DNA of 64,000 nucleotides from Planctomycetota bacterium (GTDB lineage: Bacteria; Planctomycetota; UBA8742; UBA2392): NCBI GenBank assembly GCA_027493625.1, contig JAOSKM010000001.1, positions 146,657 through 210,656 on the forward strand, in the 5' to 3' direction. This document shows, piece by piece, positions 10,118 to 18,486 of the stretch. The position numbers and the translations under genes were made by a program. The first letter of the stretch is position 1. Each line of letters starts with the position of its first letter. A model generated the notes under the pieces. It searched no databases and was not told the DNA's origin. It worked only from the letters and a program-made list of their open reading frames with translations.

Positions 10118-10486
10118 CTAGATCAACTCCCGGCCTTCCAACTGCGCGCCGCAGTACATGCAGGTCACTGCGCGCCTGCCGTTGGTCTTGCCGCATTGCG
10201 GGCAGCTGCGCGGCGTGGCTTGCGGCTTGTACTTGCCATCGAGGCGACCGTCACTGAGGTCCACTTCATTCATCAGTTCGCGGAACTCGGGCTCGTTGAA
10301 CAGGCCCTTGGCCTCGCACATGCTGAGCAGCGTGCGGATGATCAGCGCCTGGCGGTCGAGCGCGTCTTCGAGTCGCGCCGCCACGTTTTCGGCCCGCCGG
10401 GCGGAACTGGCGGCGTCGCTGGCTGCGTGCGCCGCGCTGGCGGTGTTCTGGTGGTTGTAGTAGCCGTGAACCCAACTGTAGTGCAT
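10118..10486 (-). CDS. Small protein with C-terminal zinc ribbon
   Basis: 122 aa. The N-terminal part is helical and Ala-rich (about 15-60); the C-terminal 35 residues hold a zinc ribbon, CPQCGKTNG...CMYCGAQ, with four cysteines in two CxxC pairs. The function is unknown; such ribbons often bind nucleic acid or act as a structural tail. The start at 10486 is preceded by AAGGAG; the upstream frame extension is encoded by a palindrome and was discarded. Confidence 0.75.
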   Translation of the reverse strand: MHYSWVHGYYNHQNTASAAHAASDAASSARRAENVAARLEDALDRQALIIRTLLSMCEAKGLFNEPEFRELMNEVDLSDGRLDGKYKPQATPRSCPQCGKTNGRRAVTCMYCGAQLEGRELI

Positions 10487-10561
10487 GGCGATCTCCTTAC
10501 GTGCAAGCATACCTGACCGCGCGACATTCTCGATTGCAAGCCGGCCGCGGTTTTGGAAGCA

Positions 10562-10678
10562 GGGGTCGGACCCTGTTTTCGCCGTTTGAAAACAGGGTCT
10601 GACCCACTCACGATCAGACGACGTGCACACCAGAGGGGGTCAGACCCTCTTTTCGTTCCGAAAAGAGGGTCCGACCCC
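10562..10678. repeat. Family-1 A-B palindrome dyad
   Basis: Type A hairpin at 10562-10605 and type B at 10636-10678, separated by 30 bp. Type A has a GTTTTC/GAAAAC inner stem, type B a CTCTTTT/AAAAGAG inner stem; both start GGGGTC. The type-B end touches the rsmH stop codon (10678-10680), so it may also act as a transcript end structure. Confidence 0.9.
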
Positions 10679-11688
10679 TACTTGCGGGCCGTGAACAGCC
10701 TTGCCGAGCGCGCCCGCGGGTTGGCGTGCACTTCCTCGCGGCTGGGCCGGATGCCTGCCGTTTCCGCGCTGCTGAACAGTCCCTGCTGCACACCCGCATT
10801 GAACGCTTCGCGCACGCGGCGTTCTTCGCCGCTGTGAAAGGTGATGATCGCCGCGCGCCCACCCGGGTTCAGCAGCCAGGGCAGGCTGCGCAGCAGGTGC
10901 TCCAGGTTCGCCGGCTCGCGGTTCACTGCCATGCGCAGCGCCTGGAACACGGCCGCCGCCGGGTGGCGGTCGCGGGCGCCGCGTTTCTTGAAGCGGGTCA
11001 GGCCGTGTACCTGCAGCACGCAGCGCTCGAGCTCTTTGGTTCGCTTCGGCAGCTCGCGTTTCAGGGCCGCCGCAATCTGCTCGGCGCGCGGTTCGTCGGC
11101 GTAATCGCGCAGCAGCTCGGCCAGCGCTTCTTCGTCAGTTTCGGCGATCAGTTGCGCCGCCGTGACACCCCGCGTCGCATCCATGCGCATGTCGAGCGGG
11201 CCGTCATGCTTGAAGCCGAAGCCGCGGCCGGGGTCATCCAGCTGCATGCTGGAAAGGCCCAGGTCCGCCAGCAGGCAGTCAACGCCGGTCAGGCCCTCGG
11301 CCGCCAGCACATTGCCGATGCCCGCGAAGTTGGAGCGATGGGCGGAAATGCCGATCCCGGCCTCGGCCAGTCTGCGCACCGTTCTTGCCAACTCGTCCGC
11401 ATCCAGGTCGGTGGCGATTACACGCGCGCCTGAAGCCGCCAGCGCCGACGCGTGCCCGCCGTAGCCCAGTGTGCAGTCCAGCACCACCTCGCCGGGATTG
11501 GGATCCAGCGCTTCCAGCACTTCAGCCAGCATCACCGGCACGTGCGTGCCCGCGGGCGTGCGGCCGGCGGCGCGCACCTTGGCGGCCTCTTCAGGGAACT
11601 TGTCCGGCGCGAGCTCTTTGTACTTCTCGCTGAAGCGCCGCGGGTGGGTGCCCTTGTAGCGCTTGCGGCGTGGGGGTTTTTCGGTCAT
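10678..11688 (-). CDS. rsmH: 16S rRNA m4C1402 methyltransferase RsmH (MraW)
   Basis: Methylates N4 of C1402 in 16S rRNA with S-adenosylmethionine. 336 aa. The AdoMet-binding motif I is LDCTLGYGGHA; DLGLSSMQLDDPGRGF and a late IITFHSGEERRV are family hallmarks. It usually opens the dcw cell-division cluster, but no ftsL, pbp or mur gene follows here, so the gene is displaced. The N-terminal ~25 residues are a basic extension. The ATG at 11688 directly abuts a family-1 hairpin, leaving no normal ribosome site outside the stem. Confidence 0.92.
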   Translation of the reverse strand: MTEKPPRRKRYKGTHPRRFSEKYKELAPDKFPEEAAKVRAAGRTPAGTHVPVMLAEVLEALDPNPGEVVLDCTLGYGGHASALAASGARVIATDLDADELARTVRRLAEAGIGISAHRSNFAGIGNVLAAEGLTGVDCLLADLGLSSMQLDDPGRGFGFKHDGPLDMRMDATRGVTAAQLIAETDEEALAELLRDYADEPRAEQIAAALKRELPKRTKELERCVLQVHGLTRFKKRGARDRHPAAAVFQALRMAVNREPANLEHLLRSLPWLLNPGGRAAIITFHSGEERRVREAFNAGVQQGLFSSAETAGIRPSREEVHANPRARSARLFTARK

Positions 11689-11805
11689 GGGGTCAGACCC
11701 TCTTTTTGGAACAAAAAGAGGGTCTGACCCCCTCTTCGTGAATGGAATGATAATCCAGAGGGGGTCAGACCCTGTTTTCAAAAGGCGAAAACAGGGTCTG
11801 ACCCC
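11689..11805. repeat. Family-1 dyad (B then A) immediately upstream of rsmH
   Basis: Type B at 11689-11731 and type A at 11761-11805, 29 bp apart, so the A-B order is kept on the minus strand. The type-B stem starts at the base next to the rsmH ATG and would occupy the place of the Shine-Dalgarno sequence. Confidence 0.9.
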
Positions 11806-11953
11806 GAAACCTTCCGAAACCCTAACCTGCCCTTGAAGCAACACGCAGCGGAGTATGTCGCAATCTTCGCGATGAGCGAGGGGACAGTGTTGCTTTCCGT
11901 GCGCGCGTGCATTCCGGCCGACTACCGGCTATCTTCGCCGGCCGGAGGAAACC

Positions 11954-12181
11954 ATGGCCGACAAGGAAGTCTTAAAGCAGGCGTTCAAGGCGTTCAAGAA
12001 GCGCCTGAAACTGTACCAGCAGGACACCGGCAGCAGCAGCCCGGCAAGCCACCCCAGCCGCGACAAGGCCACCATCACGGCGATCAATCCGCCCGACCAG
12101 TACCCCAAGGAAATCTGGGAAGAACTGGTGGCGCAGGGCAAGCTGAAGCCCGCCGGCCGCGGCATGTACGAGCTGGCATGA
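11954..12181 (+). CDS. Small basic conserved-looking protein
   Basis: 75 aa: a Lys-rich helical N-terminus (KEVLKQAFKAFKKRLKLYQQD), a Ser-rich linker and a compact end (PPDQYPKEIWEELVAQGKLK..GRGMYEL) that resembles a small winged-helix-like fragment. A GGAGGAAACC ribosome site precedes the ATG. The stop is 7 bp before the next ATG, so it is co-transcribed with the membrane protein that follows. Function unknown. Confidence 0.7.
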   Translation: MADKEVLKQAFKAFKKRLKLYQQDTGSSSPASHPSRDKATITAINPPDQYPKEIWEELVAQGKLKPAGRGMYELA

Positions 12182-12188
12182 GGCATGC

Positions 12189-12779
12189 ATGGATGAGCTG
12201 ATCGTCGGCGTGAACCTGTTCGCGATCTGCCTGGCGCTGGCCGCGCTGGAAGTCCAGGTCGAGGGACCCCACGGCTGGGCCGCGAGCCTGCCCACCTGGA
12301 AGTTCGACCGCCCTTGGCTGCGCAAGCTGACCAACGGCAAGCCCATCACGGGCTATCACGTCTGCATCAACCTGGTGATCCTCGGGTTCCTGCACTATCC
12401 GCTGGTCATGTCCAAATGGACGTTCGTCGGTGAGTTGCGCATCCTCAGCCAGTACCTGATGGTGGCCGTGTGGTGGGACTTCCTGTGGTTCATCCTGAAC
12501 CCGCACTTCGGCATCCGCCGCTTCAAGAGCAAGCACATCTGGTGGCACAAACAGTGGATCCTCGGCGTGCCGATGGATTACCCCATGGGCACCATCAGCA
12601 GCGCCGCCCTGTGGTTCTACGCCGACTGGGCGCAACCCGGCCCCGGCACCAGCATCCTCAACTGGGCCAAGCTGCTGGGCATAGTGGTCGGCCTCACGAC
12701 CGTGACCGCCCTGTTCATCGAACTCACCGGCCGTCACAAGACCGACCGTCCGCTACCGCCGGGCGAAACCCCGGCGTAG
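12189..12779 (+). CDS. Integral membrane protein of unknown function
   Basis: 196 aa with about four hydrophobic segments (near 5-20, 60-77, 88-105 and 155-178). A central Trp/His-rich stretch (WWDFLWFILNPHFGIRRF, then HIWWHKQWI) could bind metal or haem, but no known family pattern was recognised. It follows the small basic protein by 7 bp. Confidence 0.65.
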   Translation: MDELIVGVNLFAICLALAALEVQVEGPHGWAASLPTWKFDRPWLRKLTNGKPITGYHVCINLVILGFLHYPLVMSKWTFVGELRILSQYLMVAVWWDFLWFILNPHFGIRRFKSKHIWWHKQWILGVPMDYPMGTISSAALWFYADWAQPGPGTSILNWAKLLGIVVGLTTVTALFIELTGRHKTDRPLPPGETPA

Positions 12780-12804
12780 TGGCACGGGTGTCCCCACCCG
12801 TGCT
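12780..12804. repeat. Short palindrome, GGCACGGGTG..CACCCGTGC type
   Basis: Hairpin between two convergent genes, likely to serve as a bidirectional terminator-like structure. The same family recurs at 26303-26352. Confidence 0.65.
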
Positions 12805-13268
12805 CACGCCGCTGCTGCAGGTTCGCGTGCCTTGGCCGGCGTTGGCGCGGCCTCGGGCTGGCGGGGCTTGGCAGCCGGGCTTGCCTCGTGAGGCGTCGCG
12901 GCTGCTTCCGCAACCGGGGCGGCTTCGCGCTCGGGGGCGGGTTCCGCCTGCATGCGATCCAGCGCCTGCTGCTCGGCCTCGGCGATCAGCGCGTCGCGCT
13001 TCTCCCGCAGCTTGCGAAGCATGGCCAGGGCGCGCAGGCCGATGCCGGGCGCGATGTTCCAGCGGCCGGGGTCCTGGCCGCGGGCGCGTTTCAAGCGGCG
13101 TTCGCGCAGCTCATCGCGGTAGGCCTCGGCGGTTTCGCTGGCGACGGAGATCTCGTCCATGATCTCTCCCAGCGGTCCGCCCAGCCGCGCCAGCGCTTCC
13201 TCGCGCGCCTTCTCGTCTTCAGGTGTAGCCGGTGTTCCCGGCAGTCGGCGATAGCGTTTGTTTGACAT
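12804..13268 (-). CDS. Ala/Pro/Glu-rich hypothetical protein
   Basis: 154 aa. The first ~100 residues are charged and probably helical (EDEKAREEALARLGGPLGEI.., MLRKLREKRDALIAEAEQQ), the last 50 are a low-complexity Ala/Pro tail. No signal peptide or known domain. An AGGAGACC site sits before the ATG. It converges with the membrane protein gene over a short hairpin. Function unknown. Confidence 0.6.
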   Translation of the reverse strand: MSNKRYRRLPGTPATPEDEKAREEALARLGGPLGEIMDEISVASETAEAYRDELRERRLKRARGQDPGRWNIAPGIGLRALAMLRKLREKRDALIAEAEQQALDRMQAEPAPEREAAPVAEAAATPHEASPAAKPRQPEAAPTPAKAREPAAAA

Positions 13269-13413
13269 GGTAGGTCTCCTGAAACATCCACCAGCAGCCT
13301 AACCACGCACGCGACACAAACCGGCAATCCAGACCCACCCAACCACCCGCAAACCCGCCCTGGGGGCTGGAAGAAAGTATTTTTGAAGGCTTCACAGGAC
13401 ACAGTTAAAGACC

Positions 13414-13531
13414 GGGGTCAGACCCTGTTTTCGCAGTTTGAAAACAGGGTCTGACCCCCTTCTGGTGCACGGTAGCACTCACGAAAAAGGGGTCAGACCC
13501 TCTTTTTGTTCCAAAAAGAGGGTCTGACCCC
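13414..13531. repeat. Family-1 A-B dyad upstream of RAYT-1
   Basis: Type A at 13414-13458 and type B at 13489-13531, 30 bp apart. It ends 26 bp before the RAYT-1 start. A dyad with the same order and spacing lies on the other side of the gene. Confidence 0.93.
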
Positions 13532-13557
13532 TTCGTGTTCGAGATATCATCCCGGGA

Positions 13558-14271
13558 ATGCCTCGCAAACCTAGACTTGCTCCAGGCGGCTGGTGCTTTC
13601 ACGTCATCAACCGCGGCGTCAACCGCGCGAAGGTGTTCCATAAGCGCTCGGACTACGCCGCGTTCATGGCGTTGATGGATGACGCCTGTACACGCGTGCC
13701 AATGCGCGTAATGGCGTACTGCCTGATGCCGAATCACTTTCACATGGCCGTTTGGCCGCTTCATGATGGCGATCTGGGCCGATGGATGGCTTGGCTGCTG
13801 ACCACACACGCGGCTCGTTACAATGCGCATTACAAACGCAGCGGACACCTTTGGCAGGGGCGATACAAGTCGTTTCCGGTGCAACAAGACGGCAGCCTGG
13901 TACAGGTTTGTAAGTACATCGAGCGTAATCCGATCCGCGCCGGTCTGGTGAAACGAGCGGACGAGTGGAACTGGAGCAGCGCAAAACAATGGACAACGAG
14001 CGACACAACGGCAGCAGAAAGAGGGTCTGACCCCTTTTTGGCGCCCGCTCGGGGCGCGCCGGATTGGCTTACTTCAGGGCCGGTGGCGCGTCCGGCCGAC
14101 TGGTTGCGCTGGGTGCATGGCGACCAGCCGGAGGACCTGCTGCGACGCCTGCGCCAAGCCATCGAACGCGGGCGCCCGTTTGGCGCAACGGAATGGGTGA
14201 TGGATGCAGCCAAGCGGCTGGGCTTGGAATCAGCGCTGCGCAATTTCGGACGGCCGCGCAAGGGCACCTGA
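13558..14271 (+). CDS. REP-associated tyrosine transposase (RAYT-1, Y1_Tnp/TnpA_REP)
   Basis: 237 aa single-strand DNA nuclease-like transposase. The HUH motif appears as MPNHFHM near residue 62 and the catalytic Tyr as CKYIERNPIRAGLV near 121. RAYTs are thought to cut and spread REP palindromes. The gene is bracketed by family-1 A-B dyads on both sides, the layout expected for a RAYT and its own repeats. A half type-B repeat (14018-14040) lies inside the coding sequence and encodes ERGSDPFL, between the catalytic part and a C-terminal segment. The frame is open to the stop at 14271. Confidence 0.93.
   Translation: MPRKPRLAPGGWCFHVINRGVNRAKVFHKRSDYAAFMALMDDACTRVPMRVMAYCLMPNHFHMAVWPLHDGDLGRWMAWLLTTHAARYNAHYKRSGHLWQGRYKSFPVQQDGSLVQVCKYIERNPIRAGLVKRADEWNWSSAKQWTTSDTTAAERGSDPFLAPARGAPDWLTSGPVARPADWLRWVHGDQPEDLLRRLRQAIERGRPFGATEWVMDAAKRLGLESALRNFGRPRKGT
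14018..14040. repeat. Half family-1 repeat inside RAYT-1
   Basis: AAAGAGGGTCTGACCCCTTT matches one arm of the type-B repeat. It is in frame and adds a short Gly-Ser-Asp-Pro segment to the transposase. Confidence 0.8.
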
Positions 14272-14279
14272 GGGAAAAA

Positions 14280-14398
14280 GGGGTCAGACCCTGTTTTCGC
14301 AGTTTGAAAACAGGGTCTGACCCCCTTCTGGTGCCTTCTGGCGCGTCACGAAAAAGGGGTCAGACCCTCTTTTTGTTCCAAAAAGAGGGTCTGACCCC
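14280..14398. repeat. Family-1 A-B dyad downstream of RAYT-1
   Basis: Type A at 14280-14324 and type B at 14356-14398, 31 bp apart. The spacer begins CTTCTGGTGC like that of the upstream dyad, so both flanks probably share an origin. Confidence 0.93.
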
Positions 14399-14412
14399 GG
14401 TGCCGCCCTCGC

Positions 14413-15687
14413 TTACCCATCCTTCATGGCCACGGCTTGGCCGTAGTAGCGGGGTTCTATCAGGGCTTTTACGTGCACCTGTGAGTCTTCGTACTCGATG
14501 TTTAGTATCTTGCCGTGCTGCTGCAGGTACGCCAGCAGCTTGCCGTTGCCGGCTGAGAAGGTCCAATCCACGGCCGTTTCGCGTTCTTCGACCGTCTCCT
14601 GCACGCGCTGCGCGAGCGCTTTCAGGCCTTCGCCGGTCTTGGCGCTTACGTCCACGTACTCGGGGTGCAGCATGTGAAGATGGTTCAACTGCGGCTGGTC
14701 CTGCACGCGGTCGATCTTGTTGAACACCATCAATATGCGCCTGTCCTCCGCGCCCACCTCCTTCAGCACCTGGTTCACGGCCTCGATCATTTCCACGGCC
14801 GCGGGGTGGCTGGCGTCCACCACGTGCAGCAGCAGATCGGCGTGCAGCACTTCTTCCAGCGTGGCGTGGAAGCTGGCCACCAGGCGGTGGGGCAGGTTGC
14901 GGATGAAGCCTACGGTGTCGCTGAGCAGCACCTTGTGGTCCGGCAGCTTCCAGACGCAGGTGCGGGTATCGAGCGTGGCGAACAGCTTGTCCTCGGCCAG
15001 CACGCCCTCGCCGGTCAGGGCGTTCATCAGGGTGCTCTTGCCGGCGTTGGTGTAGCCGACGATGCTGACCTGGAACAGCTCGTGCCGGCGCTCTACCTCG
15101 ATCACGCGGCGCTTGTTGATTTCGTCCAGCTCGCGCTTCAGCTTGCTGATGCGGTCGCGCAGCAGGCGGCGGTCGGTTTCAATCTGCCGCTCGCCGGCGC
15201 CGCCCACGGCGCCCATGCCGCCGCGCTGGCGCTCAAGGTGCGTCCACAGGTTCTTCAGGCGCGGCAGCTCGTACTCGGCCTGCGCCAGCTGCACCTGCAC
15301 CTTGGCCTGGCGCGTGCGCACGTGCTGGCTGAAAATGGCCAGGATCAGCTCCGTGCGGTCGAGGATGCTGGCCTTGGTCTCTTCCTCAAGCGCCTGCTGC
15401 TGGTTGGGGCGCAACTCGTTGTCGAACACGACTACCCGCGCGCCGGTTTCCGCCACCAGCGAGGCAATCTCGGTGACCTTGCCCTTGCCGATGTAGGTGC
15501 GCGGGTTGATCTGCTGCAGATTCTGGTAGACCTTGCCCACGACCTCCATGCCGGCCGTCTCGGCCAGGGCTTCGAGTTCGTCCAGCGGGTCGTCGCCGAA
15601 AGGCTCGTCCTCGGGCAACACGGCGCTGACCAGTATAGCGGGGAGTGTGTCGTAGCGGAGCTGGTCCAGGATGGTGCGTTCTGTCAT
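14413..15687 (-). CDS. hflX: Ribosome-associated GTPase HflX
   Basis: 424 aa, normal length. HflX binds the 50S subunit and splits stalled ribosomes. The N-terminal HflX domain includes INPRTYIGKGKV and NELRPNQQQAL; the glycine-rich linker GGMGAVGGAGERQIETD precedes the G domain. G1 is GYTNAGKST, G3 DTVGFI, G4 NKID and G5 VSAKTG. It stands alone, leftward, between RAYT-1 and the divergent GspL-like gene. Confidence 0.95.
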   Translation of the reverse strand: MTERTILDQLRYDTLPAILVSAVLPEDEPFGDDPLDELEALAETAGMEVVGKVYQNLQQINPRTYIGKGKVTEIASLVAETGARVVVFDNELRPNQQQALEEETKASILDRTELILAIFSQHVRTRQAKVQVQLAQAEYELPRLKNLWTHLERQRGGMGAVGGAGERQIETDRRLLRDRISKLKRELDEINKRRVIEVERRHELFQVSIVGYTNAGKSTLMNALTGEGVLAEDKLFATLDTRTCVWKLPDHKVLLSDTVGFIRNLPHRLVASFHATLEEVLHADLLLHVVDASHPAAVEMIEAVNQVLKEVGAEDRRILMVFNKIDRVQDQPQLNHLHMLHPEYVDVSAKTGEGLKALAQRVQETVEERETAVDWTFSAGNGKLLAYLQQHGKILNIEYEDSQVHVKALIEPRYYGQAVAMKDG

Positions 15688-15864
15688 TCGGGGGCAATCC
15701 TTGCGTCGTTCCTCACTGCCAGCATAACGGCGGGAGGTTGCAAGATACAGGCGGCAGCCGACTTCGCCGAGGCTTCATTGGCCGGGGCCGCGGCCGGCTT
15801 TTTTCCCAACCCAAGCGGCCGTCAATGCGTATAACGCAGAGGACCCGTTGAAGGACTAAACCCG

Positions 15865-17730
15865 GTGGCTACAGCCTTTTACATCGAGTACCCGCGCATC
15901 ACGGCGATCGAGCTGACCGGCACGGCGCGCAAGCCCAAGGTCAAGCGCGTGGTGGTGGGCGACCTGCTTGAGCCGCGCAATGACGACGGCACGCTGATCG
16001 CCGACCGCCAGGGCTACCTGAACGGGAAAATCGCGGCCTTCGTGAAAGAGCACAAGCTGGCGGGCGGCAAGGCCTACCTGCTGGCCGGCCCGGACGCCAT
16101 GCGCTACCGCGAGCTGAAGCTCGCGTTCTCCGACAAGCGCCAGATCGACCGTGTGCTGCAGTTCCAGGTCGAGGGCGTGATCCCCAACATCCCCATCGAC
16201 CAGCTCGCGATCGGCTACAACATCCTGAGCTCTGAGCCTGACGGCGCGCGGCTGCTGGTGCACGCCGCCGACAAGGACTACATCCGCCAGCGCATCATCG
16301 CGCTGGAAGAGGCCGGCTGCAGCGTGGAGGCCGTGGACAGCAACCTGTCCGGCACCATGAACCTCGGCCTGCTGCACCAGCAGTTCGCCAAGGGCACGGC
16401 GCCGGCCCTGTGGCTCGACTTCGCGGGCACGGCGGCAACGGTGTCGATCGTGCAGGACGGCGAGGTGCAGACCGCCCGCGTTTTCCTGAGCCCGTACCTG
16501 GCAGGCGCCTCGGGCGCCACCGCCAGCGCCGAAGACGCCAAGGCCGCGGCCCGCAAGGCGCAGGAAGAGGCCGAGCAGCGCGCCCGCGAGTTCCAGGGCA
16601 GCAGCACCGATTCCGTGAACCTGCCGAAGTCGGAAAGCGTGAACATCGGCGAAGGCGAGGTGGCGGACCGCATCCGCCACATGAGCCGCGACGAGCTGGA
16701 CAAGTTCATCCGCCGCGTGGCCATCGAGGCGCGCCGCACCCTGATGATCAGCAGCCATGACGCCCATCCGGAGCGCCTGGTGGTTTCCGGCCTCGGCAGC
16801 GAGGGCGACAAGCTGACGAAGCTGCTGGCCGCTGAGCTGGAGATGCCGGAAGCAACGGCCGTCGAGCTGATGGACGTGGTGGACCCCGGTCGCGACCTGA
16901 AGGCGCCGGACGTCGGCGAGCTGACCTACCTGTGCGGCGTGGCGCTGAAGGGCGTGGGGCGCGACTACACGGGCATCGACTTCCGCTACGGCGACCTGGC
17001 GCCGGGCACGCTGCTGGATTACGCCAAGACGCCGCTGGCCTTCACGGCCACGCTGGTGCTGCTGTTCGCGGGCATCATGTTCCTGGTCAATTACGCCCAG
17101 GCGCGCGAGTACGAGAAGAACATCGCGGCACTGCGCAACCAGGATCCCGGGCCGGAGTACTACTTCAAGGGCGCGTTCTTCCACGTGAACAAGAACGACA
17201 AGCCGACGCCCGAGGTCGCCAAGGAGCGCAGCTACCCCTCGAACCCGGATTCGCCCGGCGACGAGATCCGGCTGGCCCACAAGCGGCTGAAAGACCACCA
17301 GAAACGCCTGCAGGGCCAGGTAGAGGACAACTTCGTCAGGCCGCACCCCGCCGACCAGATCCTGGCGCAGATCCTGAAGACCATCGAGTCCGCCAAGCCC
17401 AGTTACGACTTCACGCTGCTGAAGCTGCACGTGCTGGAGACCGGTGTGACCATCGAGTACATGGCGTCGCTTTCCGAAACACAGGCCGAGCGCGACCGCC
17501 TCGGCGTCGGCACCATGGTTGAGGCCGACCGCATGTTCGACGCCTTCCGCAAGCTCACGGCCGAGCGGCCGGAGTGGTTCGAGGGCGACCCTGAGCAGAC
17601 GCAGTCGAGCCGAGGCCAGGAGGGCCCGGAAGGCCGCAAGGCGGACCAGATGACGCTGAAGCTGAAGCTGAAGAAGATCGAGCCGCCGAAGAAGACCACG
17701 ACGACGGCCAAGAAGACGGGAGCCAGCTAA
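15865..17730 (+). CDS. PilM/GspL-like actin-fold protein with transmembrane segment
   Basis: 621 aa. The cytoplasmic part (1-380) shows features of the PilM/GspL actin-like fold: short beta-rich start, KLAFSDKRQIDRVLQFQVEG near 90-110, and WLDFAGTAATVSIVQDGE near 180-197. An Ala/Glu-rich helical insert (about 217-250) is unusual. One transmembrane helix is at about 392-412 and a ferredoxin-like periplasmic part follows, ending in a Lys/Thr-rich tail. This is the GspL order of domains. The GTG start at 15865 has AAGGA upstream. It is coupled by a TAATG overlap to the next gene. Type II secretion or type IV pilus assembly is inferred; no ATPase, secretin or pilin is in the window. Confidence 0.7.
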   Translation: MATAFYIEYPRITAIELTGTARKPKVKRVVVGDLLEPRNDDGTLIADRQGYLNGKIAAFVKEHKLAGGKAYLLAGPDAMRYRELKLAFSDKRQIDRVLQFQVEGVIPNIPIDQLAIGYNILSSEPDGARLLVHAADKDYIRQRIIALEEAGCSVEAVDSNLSGTMNLGLLHQQFAKGTAPALWLDFAGTAATVSIVQDGEVQTARVFLSPYLAGASGATASAEDAKAAARKAQEEAEQRAREFQGSSTDSVNLPKSESVNIGEGEVADRIRHMSRDELDKFIRRVAIEARRTLMISSHDAHPERLVVSGLGSEGDKLTKLLAAELEMPEATAVELMDVVDPGRDLKAPDVGELTYLCGVALKGVGRDYTGIDFRYGDLAPGTLLDYAKTPLAFTATLVLLFAGIMFLVNYAQAREYEKNIAALRNQDPGPEYYFKGAFFHVNKNDKPTPEVAKERSYPSNPDSPGDEIRLAHKRLKDHQKRLQGQVEDNFVRPHPADQILAQILKTIESAKPSYDFTLLKLHVLETGVTIEYMASLSETQAERDRLGVGTMVEADRMFDAFRKLTAERPEWFEGDPEQTQSSRGQEGPEGRKADQMTLKLKLKKIEPPKKTTTTAKKTGAS

Positions 17731-18332
17731 TGGGCGAACAGGACGGCTCCAAGGTCATGAGCATCTACATCGTGGCGTGCTTCGTGCTCGCGATGGTGGC
17801 GCTGGTGGGTTACAAGTTCGCCAACGAAGAGCGCGGCGAGCTGGCCAACGAGTACGTCGACCTGGCCGGCAAGTACGCCGACATCAGCGGCGCCTATGCC
17901 CCGAACATCAACGACTACTACCGCAAGGTGAAAGAGGGGCAGATCCAGGAAGTGAACAAGGACGTGCGCGACAGCACCCACGTGGCGCTGCGCGAGATCG
18001 CGAACGACAACGGCATCAAGGAAGGCACCGGGGCGGACAACCACCTCGACATGGGCTTCCCCAAGAAGGCGCTGAAGAACAAGCAGTACACCGAGTACAC
18101 CCTGGAAGTGAAGCTGCTGAATGTGACGCAGCAGCAGTGGGCCGTGTTCCTGTCGCAGGCCCAGAACGCCACCAAGCAGTACGCCCACGTGGCGTCGGTC
18201 AAGGCCGACCGCGCCGAGCGGCGCTACGCGCGCATCGGCATCTCCGAGAGTCGCCAGGCCGACCGCATGCTGTGGAACGTGGTGATCACCTTCGTGTGGT
18301 TCGGCCCCAAGGAAGAAAGCGCCAAGTCGTAA
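17730..18332 (+). CDS. Single-pass GspM/PilO-like protein
   Basis: 200 aa with a short cytoplasmic start, one transmembrane helix (about 9-27, MSIYIVACFVLAMVALVGY) and a helical then alpha/beta periplasmic domain. Position and topology right after a GspL/PilM-like gene with a 1-bp overlap point to a GspM or PilO role, bridging the inner-membrane platform. Sequence resemblance alone is weak, so the name is not assigned. Confidence 0.6.
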   Translation: MGEQDGSKVMSIYIVACFVLAMVALVGYKFANEERGELANEYVDLAGKYADISGAYAPNINDYYRKVKEGQIQEVNKDVRDSTHVALREIANDNGIKEGTGADNHLDMGFPKKALKNKQYTEYTLEVKLLNVTQQQWAVFLSQAQNATKQYAHVASVKADRAERRYARIGISESRQADRMLWNVVITFVWFGPKEESAKS

Positions 18333-18333
18333 A

Positions 18334-18474
18334 GGGGTCAGACCCTGTTTTCGCTTTTTGAAAACAGGGTCTGACCCCCTCTGGGTTGATGGTCGTGCAC
18401 GCCAGAGGGGTCGGACCCTCTTTTTGTTCCAAAAAGAGGGTCCGACCCCTACTCCAAAAAGAGGGTCCGACCCC
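18334..18474. repeat. Family-1 A-B dyad plus extra half repeat
   Basis: Type A 18334-18378, type B 18407-18449, then a half type-B copy at 18454-18474. It sits between convergent genes, one base after the GspM-like stop, and could end transcription on both strands. Confidence 0.9.
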
Positions 18475-18486
18475 TACTTGCTCACC

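Noticed and set aside
10052-18474. CRISPR array
   Set aside because: Repeats are palindromic dyads of unequal spacing, dispersed between genes, with no regular unique spacers.
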